Origin: an uncultured Eubacteriales bacterium
GTDB taxonomy: Bacteria > Bacillota > Clostridia > Oscillospirales > Oscillospiraceae
NCBI GenBank assembly: GCA_934572535.1
Contig: CAKTLJ010000011.1
Location: forward strand, 4,332-68,331
Length of the DNA stretch: 64,000 nucleotides
Direction of reading: 5' to 3'
Part shown: piece after piece, positions 12,622 through 21,244 of the stretch
Layout: each line of letters starts with the position of its first letter
Position numbering within the stretch: position 1 is the stretch's first letter
Translations under genes and position numbers: made by a program
The notes under the pieces: generated by a model
Told to the model about the DNA's origin: nothing
What the model saw: only the letters and a program-made list of their open reading frames with translations
Databases searched by the model: none

Positions 12622-14127
12622 ATGGCTTTTTACTATCCTGAACCCTCCCATACCTTTAGTGAGTATCTGCTGGTCCCCGGCTTCACGTCGGAGGAGTGCA
12701 TCCCGGACAACGTCTCCCTGAAGACGCCCCTGGTCAAGTACCGCAAGGGGGAGGAGGCGTGCCCCATCAGCCTGAATATCCCCATGGTTTCCGCCATCAT
12801 GCAGGCCGTTTCCAACGACACCCTGGCCGTTGCCCTGGCAAAGGAGGGCGGTCTGTCCTTCATCTATGGCTCCCAGTCCATTGAGGATGAGGCCGCCATG
12901 GTCCGCCGCGTCAAGAGCAGCAAGGCCGGTTTCGTGGTCAGCGCCTCCAACCTGACCCCCGACGCCACCCTGGGCGACGTGCTGTCCCTGAAGCAGAAGA
13001 ACGGCTTCTCCACCGTGGCCATCACCGAGGACGCCACCCCCACCGGCAAGCTCCTGGGCCTGGTCACCAGCCGCGACTACCGCATCACCCGTATGACCGG
13101 CGACATTCCGGTGCGCGAGTTCATGACGCCCCGGGAAAAGCTCATCACCGCCCCCGCCAGCACCACCCTGAAGGAAGCCAATGACATCATCTGGGAGCAC
13201 AAGCTCAACGCCCTGCCCATCGTGGACGAGGACGACCACCTGATGTACTTCGTCTTCCGCAAGGACTATGCCGAGCACAAGGAGCACCCCCTGGCGCTCC
13301 AGGACGCGGACAAGCGCTACCTGGTGGGCGCCGGCATCAACTCCAAGGACTATGAGCAGCGGGTGCCCGCGCTGGTGGAGGCCGGTGCCGACGTGCTGTG
13401 CATCGACTCCTCCGAGGGCTACTCCGTCTGGCAGAAGAAGACCATCGACTTCATCCGCGCGCGCTATGGCGACACCGTGAAGATCGGCGCGGGCAACGTG
13501 GTGGACCGAGAGGGCTTCCGCTACCTGGCAGAGTGCGGCGCGGACTTCGTGAAGGTCGGCATCGGCGGCGGCTCCATCTGCATCACCCGCGAGACCAAGG
13601 GCATTGGCCGCGGCCAGGCCTCCGCCCTGATCGAGGTGGCGGCCGCCCGGGACGAGTATTTTAAGGAGACCGGCGTCTATGTGCCCATCTGCTCCGACGG
13701 CGGCATCGTCTTTGACTTCCACATGACCCTGGCCCTGGCCATGGGCGCGGACTTCCTGATGCTGGGCCGCTACTTCGCCCGCTTTGACGAAAGCCCCACC
13801 AACAAGCTGATGGTCAACGGGGCCTACGTGAAGGAGTACTGGGGCGAGGGCTCTAACCGCGCCCGCAACTGGCAGCGCTATGACCTGGGCGGCAAGAGCG
13901 ACCTGGCCTTCGAGGAAGGCGTGGATTCCTACGTGGCCTACGCCGGTTCCCTGCACGACAACGTGCAGAAGAGCCTCTACAAGGTCAAGTCCACCATGTG
14001 CAACTGCGGCGTCATCAGCATCCCCGACCTGCAAAAGAACGCGCGGATGACCCTGGTCTCCGCCACCAGCATCGTGGAGGGCGGTTACCATGACGTGACC
14101 CTGCGCTCCACCGGCAGCAACGTGTAA
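12622..14127 (+). CDS. guaB: IMP dehydrogenase, Tritrichomonas-like type
   Basis: A 501-residue NAD-dependent IMP dehydrogenase, the committed step to GMP. The catalytic Cys320 lies in [12 protein letters not shown] and the flap Arg419-Tyr420 in [10 protein letters not shown]; the two CBS domains lie at about residues 95-215. Numbering is one off the Tritrichomonas foetus enzyme (Cys319, Arg418-Tyr419), and the whole sequence resembles that protein as I recall it, from [11 protein letters not shown] at the N-terminus to [13 protein letters not shown] at the C-terminus. Ordinary bacterial GuaB has GIGPGSICTTR. AAAGGAG precedes the ATG. Confidence 0.94.
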   Translation: MAFYYPEPSHTFSEYLLVPGFTSEECIPDNVSLKTPLVKYRKGEEACPISLNIPMVSAIMQAVSNDTLAVALAKEGGLSFIYGSQSIEDEAAMVRRVKSSKAGFVVSASNLTPDATLGDVLSLKQKNGFSTVAITEDATPTGKLLGLVTSRDYRITRMTGDIPVREFMTPREKLITAPASTTLKEANDIIWEHKLNALPIVDEDDHLMYFVFRKDYAEHKEHPLALQDADKRYLVGAGINSKDYEQRVPALVEAGADVLCIDSSEGYSVWQKKTIDFIRARYGDTVKIGAGNVVDREGFRYLAECGADFVKVGIGGGSICITRETKGIGRGQASALIEVAAARDEYFKETGVYVPICSDGGIVFDFHMTLALAMGADFLMLGRYFARFDESPTNKLMVNGAYVKEYWGEGSNRARNWQRYDLGGKSDLAFEEGVDSYVAYAGSLHDNVQKSLYKVKSTMCNCGVISIPDLQKNARMTLVSATSIVEGGYHDVTLRSTGSNV

Positions 14128-14146
14128 CGGAAAACAGAGCAGAAGC

Positions 14147-14198
14147 CGGGGAAGCCGCCGTCGCGCGTAGAGAGCCGGGCGATAGGCGGTCCTCCCCG
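14147..14198 (+). other. Long stem-loop in the guaB-fhs gap
   Basis: CGGGG (14147-14151) pairs with CCCCG (14194-14198) and CCGCC (14155-14159) with GGCGG (14185-14189), closing a 25-base loop that contains CGCGCG. It ends just before the AAAGGAGAGG ribosome site of fhs, so it could affect fhs translation. It does not match the THF riboswitch consensus as I remember it. Confidence 0.45.
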
Positions 14199-14229
14199 CA
14201 CGTCCCAAAGAGGGAAAGGAGAGGACTTC

Positions 14230-15897
14230 GTGAAAAGTGATATCGAAATTGCTCAGGCCTGCGAAATGAAGCACATCCGCGAGATCGCCAAGACGGCGGG
14301 CGTGGAGGAGAAGTACCTGGAGCAGTACGGCAACTACAAGGCAAAGATCGACTACGGGATGCTCCGGGAGGTGGACCGTCCCGACGGCAAGCTCATCCTG
14401 GTGACCGCGATCACCCCCACCCCGGCAGGGGAGGGCAAGACCACCACCACCGTCGGCCTGGCCGACGGCCTGCGAAAGATCGGCAAGAACTCCGTGGTGG
14501 CGCTGCGGGAGCCTTCCCTCGGCCCGGTCTTCGGCGTGAAGGGCGGGGCCGCCGGCGGCGGATACGCCCAGGTGGTGCCCATGGAGGACATCAACCTCCA
14601 CTTCACCGGCGACTTCCACGCCATCGGCGCGGCCAACAACCTGCTGGCCGCGATGCTGGACAACCACATCCAGCAGGGCAACCAGCTCGGCATTGACGTG
14701 AAGAAGATCACCTGGAAGCGCTGCGTGGACATGAACGACCGCCAGCTGCGCAGCGTGGTGGACGGCCTGGGGGGCCGGATGCAGGGCGTGCCCCGCGAGG
14801 ACGGGTTTGATATCACGGTGGCCTCTGAGGTCATGGCGGTGCTGTGCCTGGCGACCTCCATCACCGACCTGAAGGAGCGCCTGGGCCGCATGGTCGTGGC
14901 CTATACCTACGAGGACAAGCCCGTCACCGCCAACGATCTGAAGGCCGCCGGGGCCATGGCCGCCCTGCTGAAGGACGCCCTGAAGCCAAACCTGGTCCAG
15001 ACCCTGGCGGGGACCCCCGCCATCATCCACGGCGGTCCCTTCGCGAACATCGCCCACGGCTGCAACTCCATCATGGCCACCCGGGCGGCGCTCAAGCTGG
15101 GCGATTACGCCGTCACGGAGGCAGGCTTCGGCGCGGACCTGGGCGCGGAGAAGTTCCTGGACATCAAGTGCCGCATGGCCGGGCTGAAGCCCGACGCGGT
15201 GGTGGTCGTGGCGACCGTCCGTGCCCTGAAGCATCACGGCGGCGTGGCCAAGGCCGACCTGGGGACGGAGAACCTGGAGGCCCTGGAAAAGGGTCTGCCC
15301 AACCTGCTGCGCCACGTGGAGAACCTCACCACGGTCTTCCGCCTGCCCTGCGTGGTGGCCATCAACCGCTTCCCCCTGGACACCGAGGCGGAGCTGGCGC
15401 TGATCGAGACCAAGTGCAGGGAGCTGGGCGTCAACGTGGCCCTGTCCGAGGTGTGGGCCAAGGGCGGCGAAGGCGGCGTCGCGCTGGCGGAGGAGGTCGT
15501 TCGCCTGTGCGAGCAGCCCAACGACTTCCGCCAGTCCTATGAGCTGGACGCCACCATCGAGGAAAAGCTGGAGGCCATCGTCACCAAGATCTACCGGGGC
15601 GCGCGGGTCGAGCTGACCGCCAATGCCAAGAAGCAGGCCAAGCAGCTGACCGACATGGGCTTTGGCGGCTACCCCATCTGCATGGCAAAGACCCAGTACA
15701 GCTTCTCGGACAACGCGGCCCTTCTGGGCGCGCCCGAGGGCTTCACGGTCACCGTCCGTGACCTCAAGATCTCCGCCGGTGCCGGCTTTATCGTGGCCCT
15801 GACCGGCGACATCATGACCATGCCCGGCCTGCCCAAGGTCCCCGCCGCAGAGAAGATCGACGTGGACGAGACCGGCAAGATCACGGGTCTGTTCTGA
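14230..15897 (+). CDS. fhs: Formate-tetrahydrofolate ligase (FTHFS)
   Basis: A 555-residue ATP-dependent ligase that makes 10-formyl-THF from formate and THF. The P-loop-like [20 protein letters not shown] lies near residues 61-80, followed by [19 protein letters not shown], both hallmark motifs. Size is the usual 550-560. The start is GTG, with AAAGGAGAGG seven bases upstream. As last gene of the purine operon it would supply the formyl donor used by purN and the AICAR formyltransferase. In acetogens the same enzyme works in CO2 fixation, but no other Wood-Ljungdahl gene is visible here. Confidence 0.97.
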   Translation: MKSDIEIAQACEMKHIREIAKTAGVEEKYLEQYGNYKAKIDYGMLREVDRPDGKLILVTAITPTPAGEGKTTTTVGLADGLRKIGKNSVVALREPSLGPVFGVKGGAAGGGYAQVVPMEDINLHFTGDFHAIGAANNLLAAMLDNHIQQGNQLGIDVKKITWKRCVDMNDRQLRSVVDGLGGRMQGVPREDGFDITVASEVMAVLCLATSITDLKERLGRMVVAYTYEDKPVTANDLKAAGAMAALLKDALKPNLVQTLAGTPAIIHGGPFANIAHGCNSIMATRAALKLGDYAVTEAGFGADLGAEKFLDIKCRMAGLKPDAVVVVATVRALKHHGGVAKADLGTENLEALEKGLPNLLRHVENLTTVFRLPCVVAINRFPLDTEAELALIETKCRELGVNVALSEVWAKGGEGGVALAEEVVRLCEQPNDFRQSYELDATIEEKLEAIVTKIYRGARVELTANAKKQAKQLTDMGFGGYPICMAKTQYSFSDNAALLGAPEGFTVTVRDLKISAGAGFIVALTGDIMTMPGLPKVPAAEKIDVDETGKITGLF

Positions 15898-15915
15898 TCT
15901 CCCATACGATAGACG

Positions 15916-15950
15916 AACCCCGCCACCCTGGCAAGCAGGGCGGCGGGGTT
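15916..15950. terminator. Hairpin between convergent fhs and tmcAL
   Basis: A 9-bp stem (15916-15924 with 15942-15950) and an inner 5-bp stem (15926-15930 with 15936-15940). It stands between two converging genes. The T run is weak on both strands. Confidence 0.65.
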
Positions 15951-15958
15951 TCCGATGT

Positions 15959-17149
15959 TCACAGACGCACGGGAGGCTGGGTGTACTCGTTCTTTCCGGG
16001 GCTTTGCCCAAAGGCTGCCCTGCACAGGTCGTACATCCTGGTGCAGCGGGCCTCCAACGCGAAGACCCGGCGGGCTTCCGGCGCGAGCCGGGCGGCGTGC
16101 GCGGGCTTGACGAGCACCGGCAGGCGGGCAGTGGTCTTCATCTGCTTGAGCAGGCCCTGTCCGCGCGGGGAGAAGCCCAGCACCCGCAGGTAGGGCGGTG
16201 CGGCCGGGCGGTCGGCCTCCGTCAGGCCGAGGAAGGCCCAGAGGACCAGGCGGCGGATGCGGGCGTGGGTGTAGCGCTTGCTCTTGGTGAGGCGGTAGAC
16301 CGACTCCAGGTCGTCCGCCGCCTGGACCGCCTGGAAGAGCTTGCGCCCCAGTCCCTCGCCGCTGTCCGGGAGAAGGTCGAAGGCGGCCTCCTCCATGGCC
16401 CGCAGCCTTGCCAGGACCCCCTTCGTGCAGAAGGCCAGGGCGGCGGGATCGGCCCGCAGGGCCAGCGCGTCCTCCGGGGCCAGATAGGGGGACAGGGACG
16501 CGCCGTCCCCGTGCAGGAGCTGTTCGCGCAGGTAGGAGGCCGACACGTGTTCGCCGTCCGCCGCCTGCCGGTCGTCGTGGGCCGCGCCCAGGCGCGGGAT
16601 GGTGTAGGGTGTCATGGGGCGCTCCAGCTGCCGCATGGCCCGCAGATACTCCACGCCCAGGTTGTTGTTGGGGTGGCGCAGGCAGGCGGCCGCCTCCCCC
16701 AGAAGATCCTCCGCAGCCTTTTGCCGCGCGGCAGGGAAGGAGAGGCCCTTGCCCAGATGCTCCCGCAGGGCCTCCTGCCAGGCGGGGGACTCCAAGACCT
16801 CTGCGGCGGCCTGCAACGGCGCCAGCTGCCCGCCCTCGCTGCCGAAGCAGAGGGTGTCCACCACGCCGGTGGCGTCCAGCAGGGAGACGCCGCCCCGGGC
16901 GAAGGGCTCCGCCGAGGCGGCCGCCCAGAGGGTGGGCAGGTCCAGCACCAGGTCCGCGCCGCCGCGCAGGGCCATGCGGGTCCGGCTCCACTTGTCCGCG
17001 ATCGCCGCGTCACCCCGCTGGACCCAGTTGCCGCTCATGGCGCAGACGATGGCGCAGTCGTCCCCAAAGGTCTTCCGCAGCGCCTCCAGCTGGTATCGGT
17101 GCCCGCTGTGGAAGGGATTGTATTCCGAAATGATCCCAATTGTACGCAT
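15959..17149 (-). CDS. tmcAL: tRNA(Met) cytidine acetate ligase family nucleotidyltransferase
   Basis: A 396-residue protein of the TmcAL (YlbM) family, which activates acetate with ATP to make N4-acetylcytidine at the wobble base of elongator tRNA-Met. The nucleotidyltransferase HxGH-type motif is in GIISEYNPFHSGH at residues 4-16, and MSGNWVQRGD follows. The ATG at 17149 is chosen because GGAGGG lies eight bases upstream; a TTG two codons earlier is too close to it. It is divergent from ackA, whose product also handles acetate. Confidence 0.88.
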   Translation of the reverse strand: MRTIGIISEYNPFHSGHRYQLEALRKTFGDDCAIVCAMSGNWVQRGDAAIADKWSRTRMALRGGADLVLDLPTLWAAASAEPFARGGVSLLDATGVVDTLCFGSEGGQLAPLQAAAEVLESPAWQEALREHLGKGLSFPAARQKAAEDLLGEAAACLRHPNNNLGVEYLRAMRQLERPMTPYTIPRLGAAHDDRQAADGEHVSASYLREQLLHGDGASLSPYLAPEDALALRADPAALAFCTKGVLARLRAMEEAAFDLLPDSGEGLGRKLFQAVQAADDLESVYRLTKSKRYTHARIRRLVLWAFLGLTEADRPAAPPYLRVLGFSPRGQGLLKQMKTTARLPVLVKPAHAARLAPEARRVFALEARCTRMYDLCRAAFGQSPGKNEYTQPPVRL

Positions 17150-17197
17150 ACACAAAGCCCTCCGTCAGAAAAAATTTGAAATTTGGGGAAAAAACAG

Positions 17198-17247
17198 TTG
17201 TCCTTTTGCTGAGAATGGGATAGTATATAGAGGTATATGAGTATAAT
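17198..17247 (+). promoter_or_regulatory. Probable ackA promoter region
   Basis: Two choices are visible: TATAAT at 17242-17247 without a good -35, or TTGTCC (17198-17203), 17 bases, TAGTAT (17221-17226). I cannot decide between them. The region is AT-rich and also holds the start region of the divergent tmcAL. Confidence 0.4.
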
Positions 17248-17309
17248 ACCCCGCGTGGGTCATACAAGCAAGCATAACATGAAACGACTGTAAGGAGAGT
17301 AAGAATACC

Positions 17310-18524
17310 ATGAAAATTCTGGTTATTAACGCAGGCAGTTCTTCCCTGAAGTATCAGCTGCTGGATCCCGATAGCAAGGAAGTCCTGGCAAAGGGCCTGT
17401 GCGAGCGCATCGGCATCGACGGCCACCTGAAGCACACCCCCATCGGCAAGGACGTCTTCGACGCTGACGTGGACCTGCCCGATCACGAGGTCGCCATCCA
17501 GGAAGTGCTGAATATCCTGCAACACAACCATTACGGCGTCATCGAGAGCATGGACGAGATCGACGCAGTCGGCCACCGCGTGGTCCACGGCGGCGAGGAG
17601 TTCACCCACTCCGTCATCATCGACCGCAAGGTCCTCAAGGGCATCAAGGAGTGCATCCCCCTGGCCCCCCTGCACAACCCCGCCAACCTGGTCGGCATCG
17701 AGGCCTGCCAGGACGTCATGCCCGACAAGCCCATGGTCGCCGTCTTCGACACCGCCTTCCACCAGACCATGCCCCCCAAGGCATTCATCTACGCCGTTCC
17801 CTACCGTTGGTACACCGAGAACAAGGTGCGCCGTTACGGCTTCCACGGCACCTCTCACCAGTACGTCTCCCAGCGCGCCGCTGAGATGCTGGGCCGTCCC
17901 ATTGAGGAGCTGCGCATCGTGACCTGCCACCTGGGCAACGGCGCTTCCACCTGCTCCGTCAAGTTCGGCCAGTCCGTGGACACCTCCATGGGCTTCACCC
18001 CCCAGGACGGCCTGCCCATGGGCACCCGTTCCGGCGCCATCGACGCAGCCATCACCGAGTACATCGCAGACCAGCGTGGCTACTCCGGCAAGCGCGTGGA
18101 GAACGTCCTGAACAAGGAGTCCGGCGTTCTGGGCATCTCCGGCGTCTCCTCCGACTTCCGTGACCTGGAAGCCGCTGCCGCTGAGGGCAACGAGCGCGCC
18201 CAGCTGGCCATCGACAACTTCTGCTACAAGGTCACCAAGAGGATCGGCTCCTCCGCAGCCGCTATGGGCGGCGTGGACGCCGTCGTCTTCACCGCTGGCG
18301 TCGGCGAGAACGCGCCCTCCCTGCGCGCGAAGATCATGGAGGGCCTGGAGTTCCTGGGCCTGGAGATGGACGCCAAGAAGAACGATGTGCGCGGCAAGGA
18401 GCGCATCATCTCCACCGACAACTCTGCGCACGCCATCCTGCTGGTGCCCACCAACGAAGAGCTGATGATCGCTCTGGACACCGCAAAGCTGGTCAGAGAA
18501 GCAGAGCTGAACGGCGCGATCTGA
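17310..18524 (+). CDS. ackA: Acetate kinase
   Basis: A 404-residue ASKHA kinase that converts acetyl phosphate and ADP to acetate and ATP, the energy-yielding end of acetate fermentation. MKILVINAGSSSLKYQL at the N-terminus, YGFHGTSHQYV near residue 175 and HLGNGASTCSV are the family signatures. Length is standard. AAGGAGAG precedes the ATG. A phosphotransacetylase gene, the usual neighbour, is not present in the window. The gene has its own terminator. Confidence 0.98.
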   Translation: MKILVINAGSSSLKYQLLDPDSKEVLAKGLCERIGIDGHLKHTPIGKDVFDADVDLPDHEVAIQEVLNILQHNHYGVIESMDEIDAVGHRVVHGGEEFTHSVIIDRKVLKGIKECIPLAPLHNPANLVGIEACQDVMPDKPMVAVFDTAFHQTMPPKAFIYAVPYRWYTENKVRRYGFHGTSHQYVSQRAAEMLGRPIEELRIVTCHLGNGASTCSVKFGQSVDTSMGFTPQDGLPMGTRSGAIDAAITEYIADQRGYSGKRVENVLNKESGVLGISGVSSDFRDLEAAAAEGNERAQLAIDNFCYKVTKRIGSSAAAMGGVDAVVFTAGVGENAPSLRAKIMEGLEFLGLEMDAKKNDVRGKERIISTDNSAHAILLVPTNEELMIALDTAKLVREAELNGAI

Positions 18525-18540
18525 TCCCACCCGCGACTCG

Positions 18541-18574
18541 AATGCCGGGACCCAAACGGGTCCCGGCATTTTTG
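18541..18574 (+). terminator. Rho-independent terminator after ackA
   Basis: A 13-bp perfect stem (18541-18553 with 18558-18570), a four-base loop and a short T run. Confidence 0.9.
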
Positions 18575-18605
18575 TAGAACGACCCAAGAGAAAGGACGGG
18601 ATGAC

Positions 18606-19271
18606 ATGTTTCAGGGATTTTCGGAGCAAACCAACGAGTTTCTTTGGGGCATTCGCTTCAACAATGAAAGGCCTTGGTTCGAGGCCCACAAGCAGGACTA
18701 CCTGGACCACGTCCAGACGCCCCTGCGGGAGCTGGGGGCCGAGGTCTACGAGCGCTTTACGGCGGCCCATCCGGACCTGCCCATCGTGCTGAAGATCAGC
18801 CGGATCTACCGGGACGCCCGGCGGCTCCACGGGCGCGGCCCGTACAAAAGCCACCTCTGGTTCACCCTGCGCATGGCAGGGGAGGACTGGGCGCAGATGC
18901 CCGCCTTCTGGTTCGGCATCCATCCGTCGGGGTACAACCACGGCATGGGGATCTTTGACGCGAAGCCGGCCTACATGGCGCGGTTTCGCGGGGAGATCGA
19001 CCGCGACCCGGCGCCGATGCGGAAGCTGGCCAAGGCCTTCGCCGCCCAGGAACGGTTCGTGCTGAACGAGGAGGAGTACAAGCGCCCGAAGGGCGACCCG
19101 CCCGCGCCCCTGGACCAGTGGTATAACCGCAAGGGCATTGATCTGGGCTGCTTTCGCCAGATCGACGGCCTGCTGTACAGCCGGGCGCTGGTGGAGGACG
19201 TCCTGGCCGGGTATGAGCTGCTCATGCCCTACTATCACTATTTCGCGGCCCTGGGACGACGGGCCGACTGA
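18606..19271 (+). CDS. DUF2461 family protein
   Basis: A 221-residue protein of the DUF2461 family (TIGR02453-like). The typical features are the N-terminal FLWGIRFNNERPWFEAHK, the central KISRIYRDARR with a nearby GPYKSHLWF, and an aromatic-rich middle (PAFWFGIHPSG). No function is established for the family. It appears soluble, with no signal peptide or membrane segment. AAAGGA lies ten bases before the ATG at 18606. It sits after the ackA terminator and faces the capA-like gene. Confidence 0.8.
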   Translation: MFQGFSEQTNEFLWGIRFNNERPWFEAHKQDYLDHVQTPLRELGAEVYERFTAAHPDLPIVLKISRIYRDARRLHGRGPYKSHLWFTLRMAGEDWAQMPAFWFGIHPSGYNHGMGIFDAKPAYMARFRGEIDRDPAPMRKLAKAFAAQERFVLNEEEYKRPKGDPPAPLDQWYNRKGIDLGCFRQIDGLLYSRALVEDVLAGYELLMPYYHYFAALGRRAD

Positions 19272-19282
19272 GACGATAAGAC

Positions 19283-19320
19283 GCCACAAGGTCCGCTGCG
19301 TATGCAGCGGACCTTGTGGC
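19283..19320. terminator. Strong shared hairpin between converging genes
   Basis: A 17-bp perfect inverted repeat (19283-19299 with 19304-19320) with a four-base loop, between the DUF2461 gene and the capA-like gene and touching the latter's stop codon. T runs are poor on both strands, so its terminator role is inferred from position and stem strength. Confidence 0.6.
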
Positions 19321-20604
19321 TTATGCGGCGGCGGAGGTCGTCTGGTTGGCGATGTCGTAGGTCTCGCCCAGGATGGCGTGGCAGCCCTCCAAGGCATAGG
19401 CGAGCTTTTGATACACGGCGGCAGAGATGAGGGAGGTGTCTCCGGCCTCGTAGTCGGTCATGCCCTTGTGTACGTCCAGGATGACATACTGATCGGCCGC
19501 GCCCGCGCCCCGGTTCAGCACCAGAAGGGGGACATAGGCGGCGTTGGTGACGGTGGTCTCGCCGGTGGCGAAGTCCTTGGTGAGCTCCAGGTTCAGGATG
19601 GCGGTGGTGTCCGTGTAGTTCACCTTCACCGTGGAGGGGCTCTGGTTGGAGACGAAATTTCCCAGGGAATAGCAGACGAAGCCGGTCTTCTGGCTGCCGT
19701 CGGCCAGGGTGACGGTCCGCTCCATCATGGGCTGCGGCACGTGGGAGTGGCTGCCCAGGATGAGGTCTGCGCCGTTCTGGAGGAGGAAGTCGGCCACCTG
19801 GTCCTGGTAGGCGTTCTGCGTGGTCTGGTACTCGATGCCCCAGTGGATCATCACCGCGATCAGGTCCACGTCCAGGCTCTGCGCGTAGGCGAGCTCGCTG
19901 GTCAGCTTGGCCTCGTCCAGCTGGGAACACCCGGCGTTGTAGTCGATGTTGAAGCGGTTGATGCAGAAATCGTTCGCTTCGTTCACGGGGATGCCGTTCG
20001 TGCCGTAGGTGTAGCCGAGGAAGGCGACCTGGATGCCGTTGATGTCCGCCACCACGACGCCCTTGTTCTCGTCGAACTCCTCCTGGCTTCGGTAGGTGCC
20101 CACGTGCTTTAAGTTGGCGGCGTCCAGGGTGTCCAGGGTGCGGACCACGCCGTTGAAGCCCTTGTCCATGCTGTGGTTGTTGGCGGTGGTCACCAGGTCA
20201 AAGCCGATCTGCTGGATGTTGTAGGCCAGGGCGTCCGGGGCGCAGAACTGGGGGTAGCCGGAGTAGGGCGGCCCGTTCAGGGTGGTCTCGAAGTTGGCCA
20301 CGGCGTAGTCGGCCTGCTCGATCCAGGGCTGGACGTACTGGAAGCAGTTCAGGTAGCTGTAGGTGTCCGTGGCGGCGTCGTAGGCGTCGTTGGTCTGGGG
20401 GGTGTGGCTCATCACGTCGCCGCACACGGCCAGGGTGGCAGTGATCGGTTCCGGGATATCCGTGGAGCCTTGCTGGGTCTCCTGGGTCTGGCCAGCGCCG
20501 CCGGTGGGGGCGCTGGTCCCCTCGTCGTGGCGGATGCCGAGGAAGACCAGGAGGGCGCAGAAGACGAGTAGGATCAGGGTGGTCAGAAGCAGTTTCTTGT
20601 TCAT
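19321..20604 (-). CDS. CapA family protein, membrane-anchored metallophosphatase-like
   Basis: A 427-residue CapA-family protein, related to the poly-gamma-glutamate synthesis protein CapA. An N-terminal hydrophobic segment (LLLTTLILLVFCALLVFLGI) after MNKK anchors it, then a Thr/Gln/Gly-rich linker leads to the catalytic-like domain with AVCGDVMSH, ANFETTLNG, ANNHSMDKG, HWGIEY and GSHSHVPQP, the His/Asp/Asn pattern of the CapA fold. It is the last gene of a leftward operon; GAGGAG precedes its ATG. No other capsule or PGA gene is near, so a role in PGA is not supported. Confidence 0.88.
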   Translation of the reverse strand: MNKKLLLTTLILLVFCALLVFLGIRHDEGTSAPTGGAGQTQETQQGSTDIPEPITATLAVCGDVMSHTPQTNDAYDAATDTYSYLNCFQYVQPWIEQADYAVANFETTLNGPPYSGYPQFCAPDALAYNIQQIGFDLVTTANNHSMDKGFNGVVRTLDTLDAANLKHVGTYRSQEEFDENKGVVVADINGIQVAFLGYTYGTNGIPVNEANDFCINRFNIDYNAGCSQLDEAKLTSELAYAQSLDVDLIAVMIHWGIEYQTTQNAYQDQVADFLLQNGADLILGSHSHVPQPMMERTVTLADGSQKTGFVCYSLGNFVSNQSPSTVKVNYTDTTAILNLELTKDFATGETTVTNAAYVPLLVLNRGAGAADQYVILDVHKGMTDYEAGDTSLISAAVYQKLAYALEGCHAILGETYDIANQTTSAAA

Positions 20605-20617
20605 GGCAGCTCCTCGC

Positions 20618-21244
20618 TCAGCGGACGAAGTTGGTGAAGGCCTTCCGGGGCAGTTCGGGCAGGGGGATCTGCGCCTTCCCGGCCTCCATGGCCTTCATCA
20701 CATAGGCCATGCTCCGGGCCAGCACCTGGACGGTCTGGACGCCCTCGGGGTCCTGGGCCACCTCGCCGGGCTTGTTGCCGTAGACCAGGGGCCAGTAGAG
20801 AGAGCCGGGGAGGAGCATCTGGGCGTAGTTGATGTAGTGGATCAGCTCGTCGATGGCGTTGACGGCCCCGGCCCGGCGGGCGACCACCAGGGGTGCGCCG
20901 ACCTTGAAGCGGAACTGACGGCCGTTGTTCATGTCGATGCAGCCCATCCGGTCCATGAAACAGCGCATCCCACTGGTGATGGAGGCGAAGTAGACCGGGG
21001 AGCCGAAGACCACGCCGTCGGCCTGGATGAGACGCTGGTACATCTCGTTCAGACCGTCGTCGGGGAGGGTGCAGGTGTGTGTTTTGGCGCAGCGGAAGCA
21101 GCCGGAACAGGGGGCAAGCTGGGAGCCGATGTGGAGGACCTCAAAGTCGATGCCCTCCTGGGCGAAGACCTCGCCCATGATGTCGAGGGCGGCTCTGGTG
21201 TTGCCGTTTGCGCGGGGGCTGCCGTTGATGCCGATGATTTTCAT
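20618..21244 (-). CDS. NADPH-dependent FMN reductase / flavodoxin-like protein
   Basis: A 208-residue flavodoxin-fold protein. GINGSPRANGNT at the N-terminus binds the FMN phosphate; CSGCFRC near residue 46 and GSPVYFASITSGM near residue 80 are typical of the iron-sulfur-flavoprotein-like reductases common in anaerobes. The substrate is unknown. The start overlaps the upstream gene's stop as ATGA, and AAAGGAG precedes it, so translation is probably coupled. Confidence 0.88.
   Translation of the reverse strand: MKIIGINGSPRANGNTRAALDIMGEVFAQEGIDFEVLHIGSQLAPCSGCFRCAKTHTCTLPDDGLNEMYQRLIQADGVVFGSPVYFASITSGMRCFMDRMGCIDMNNGRQFRFKVGAPLVVARRAGAVNAIDELIHYINYAQMLLPGSLYWPLVYGNKPGEVAQDPEGVQTVQVLARSMAYVMKAMEAGKAQIPLPELPRKAFTNFVR

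Noticed and set aside
14128..14229. THF or second ZTP riboswitch before fhs
   Set aside because: The conserved CTGGGCA block and the 5' GTGACTG block are both missing; only a generic stem-loop is present.
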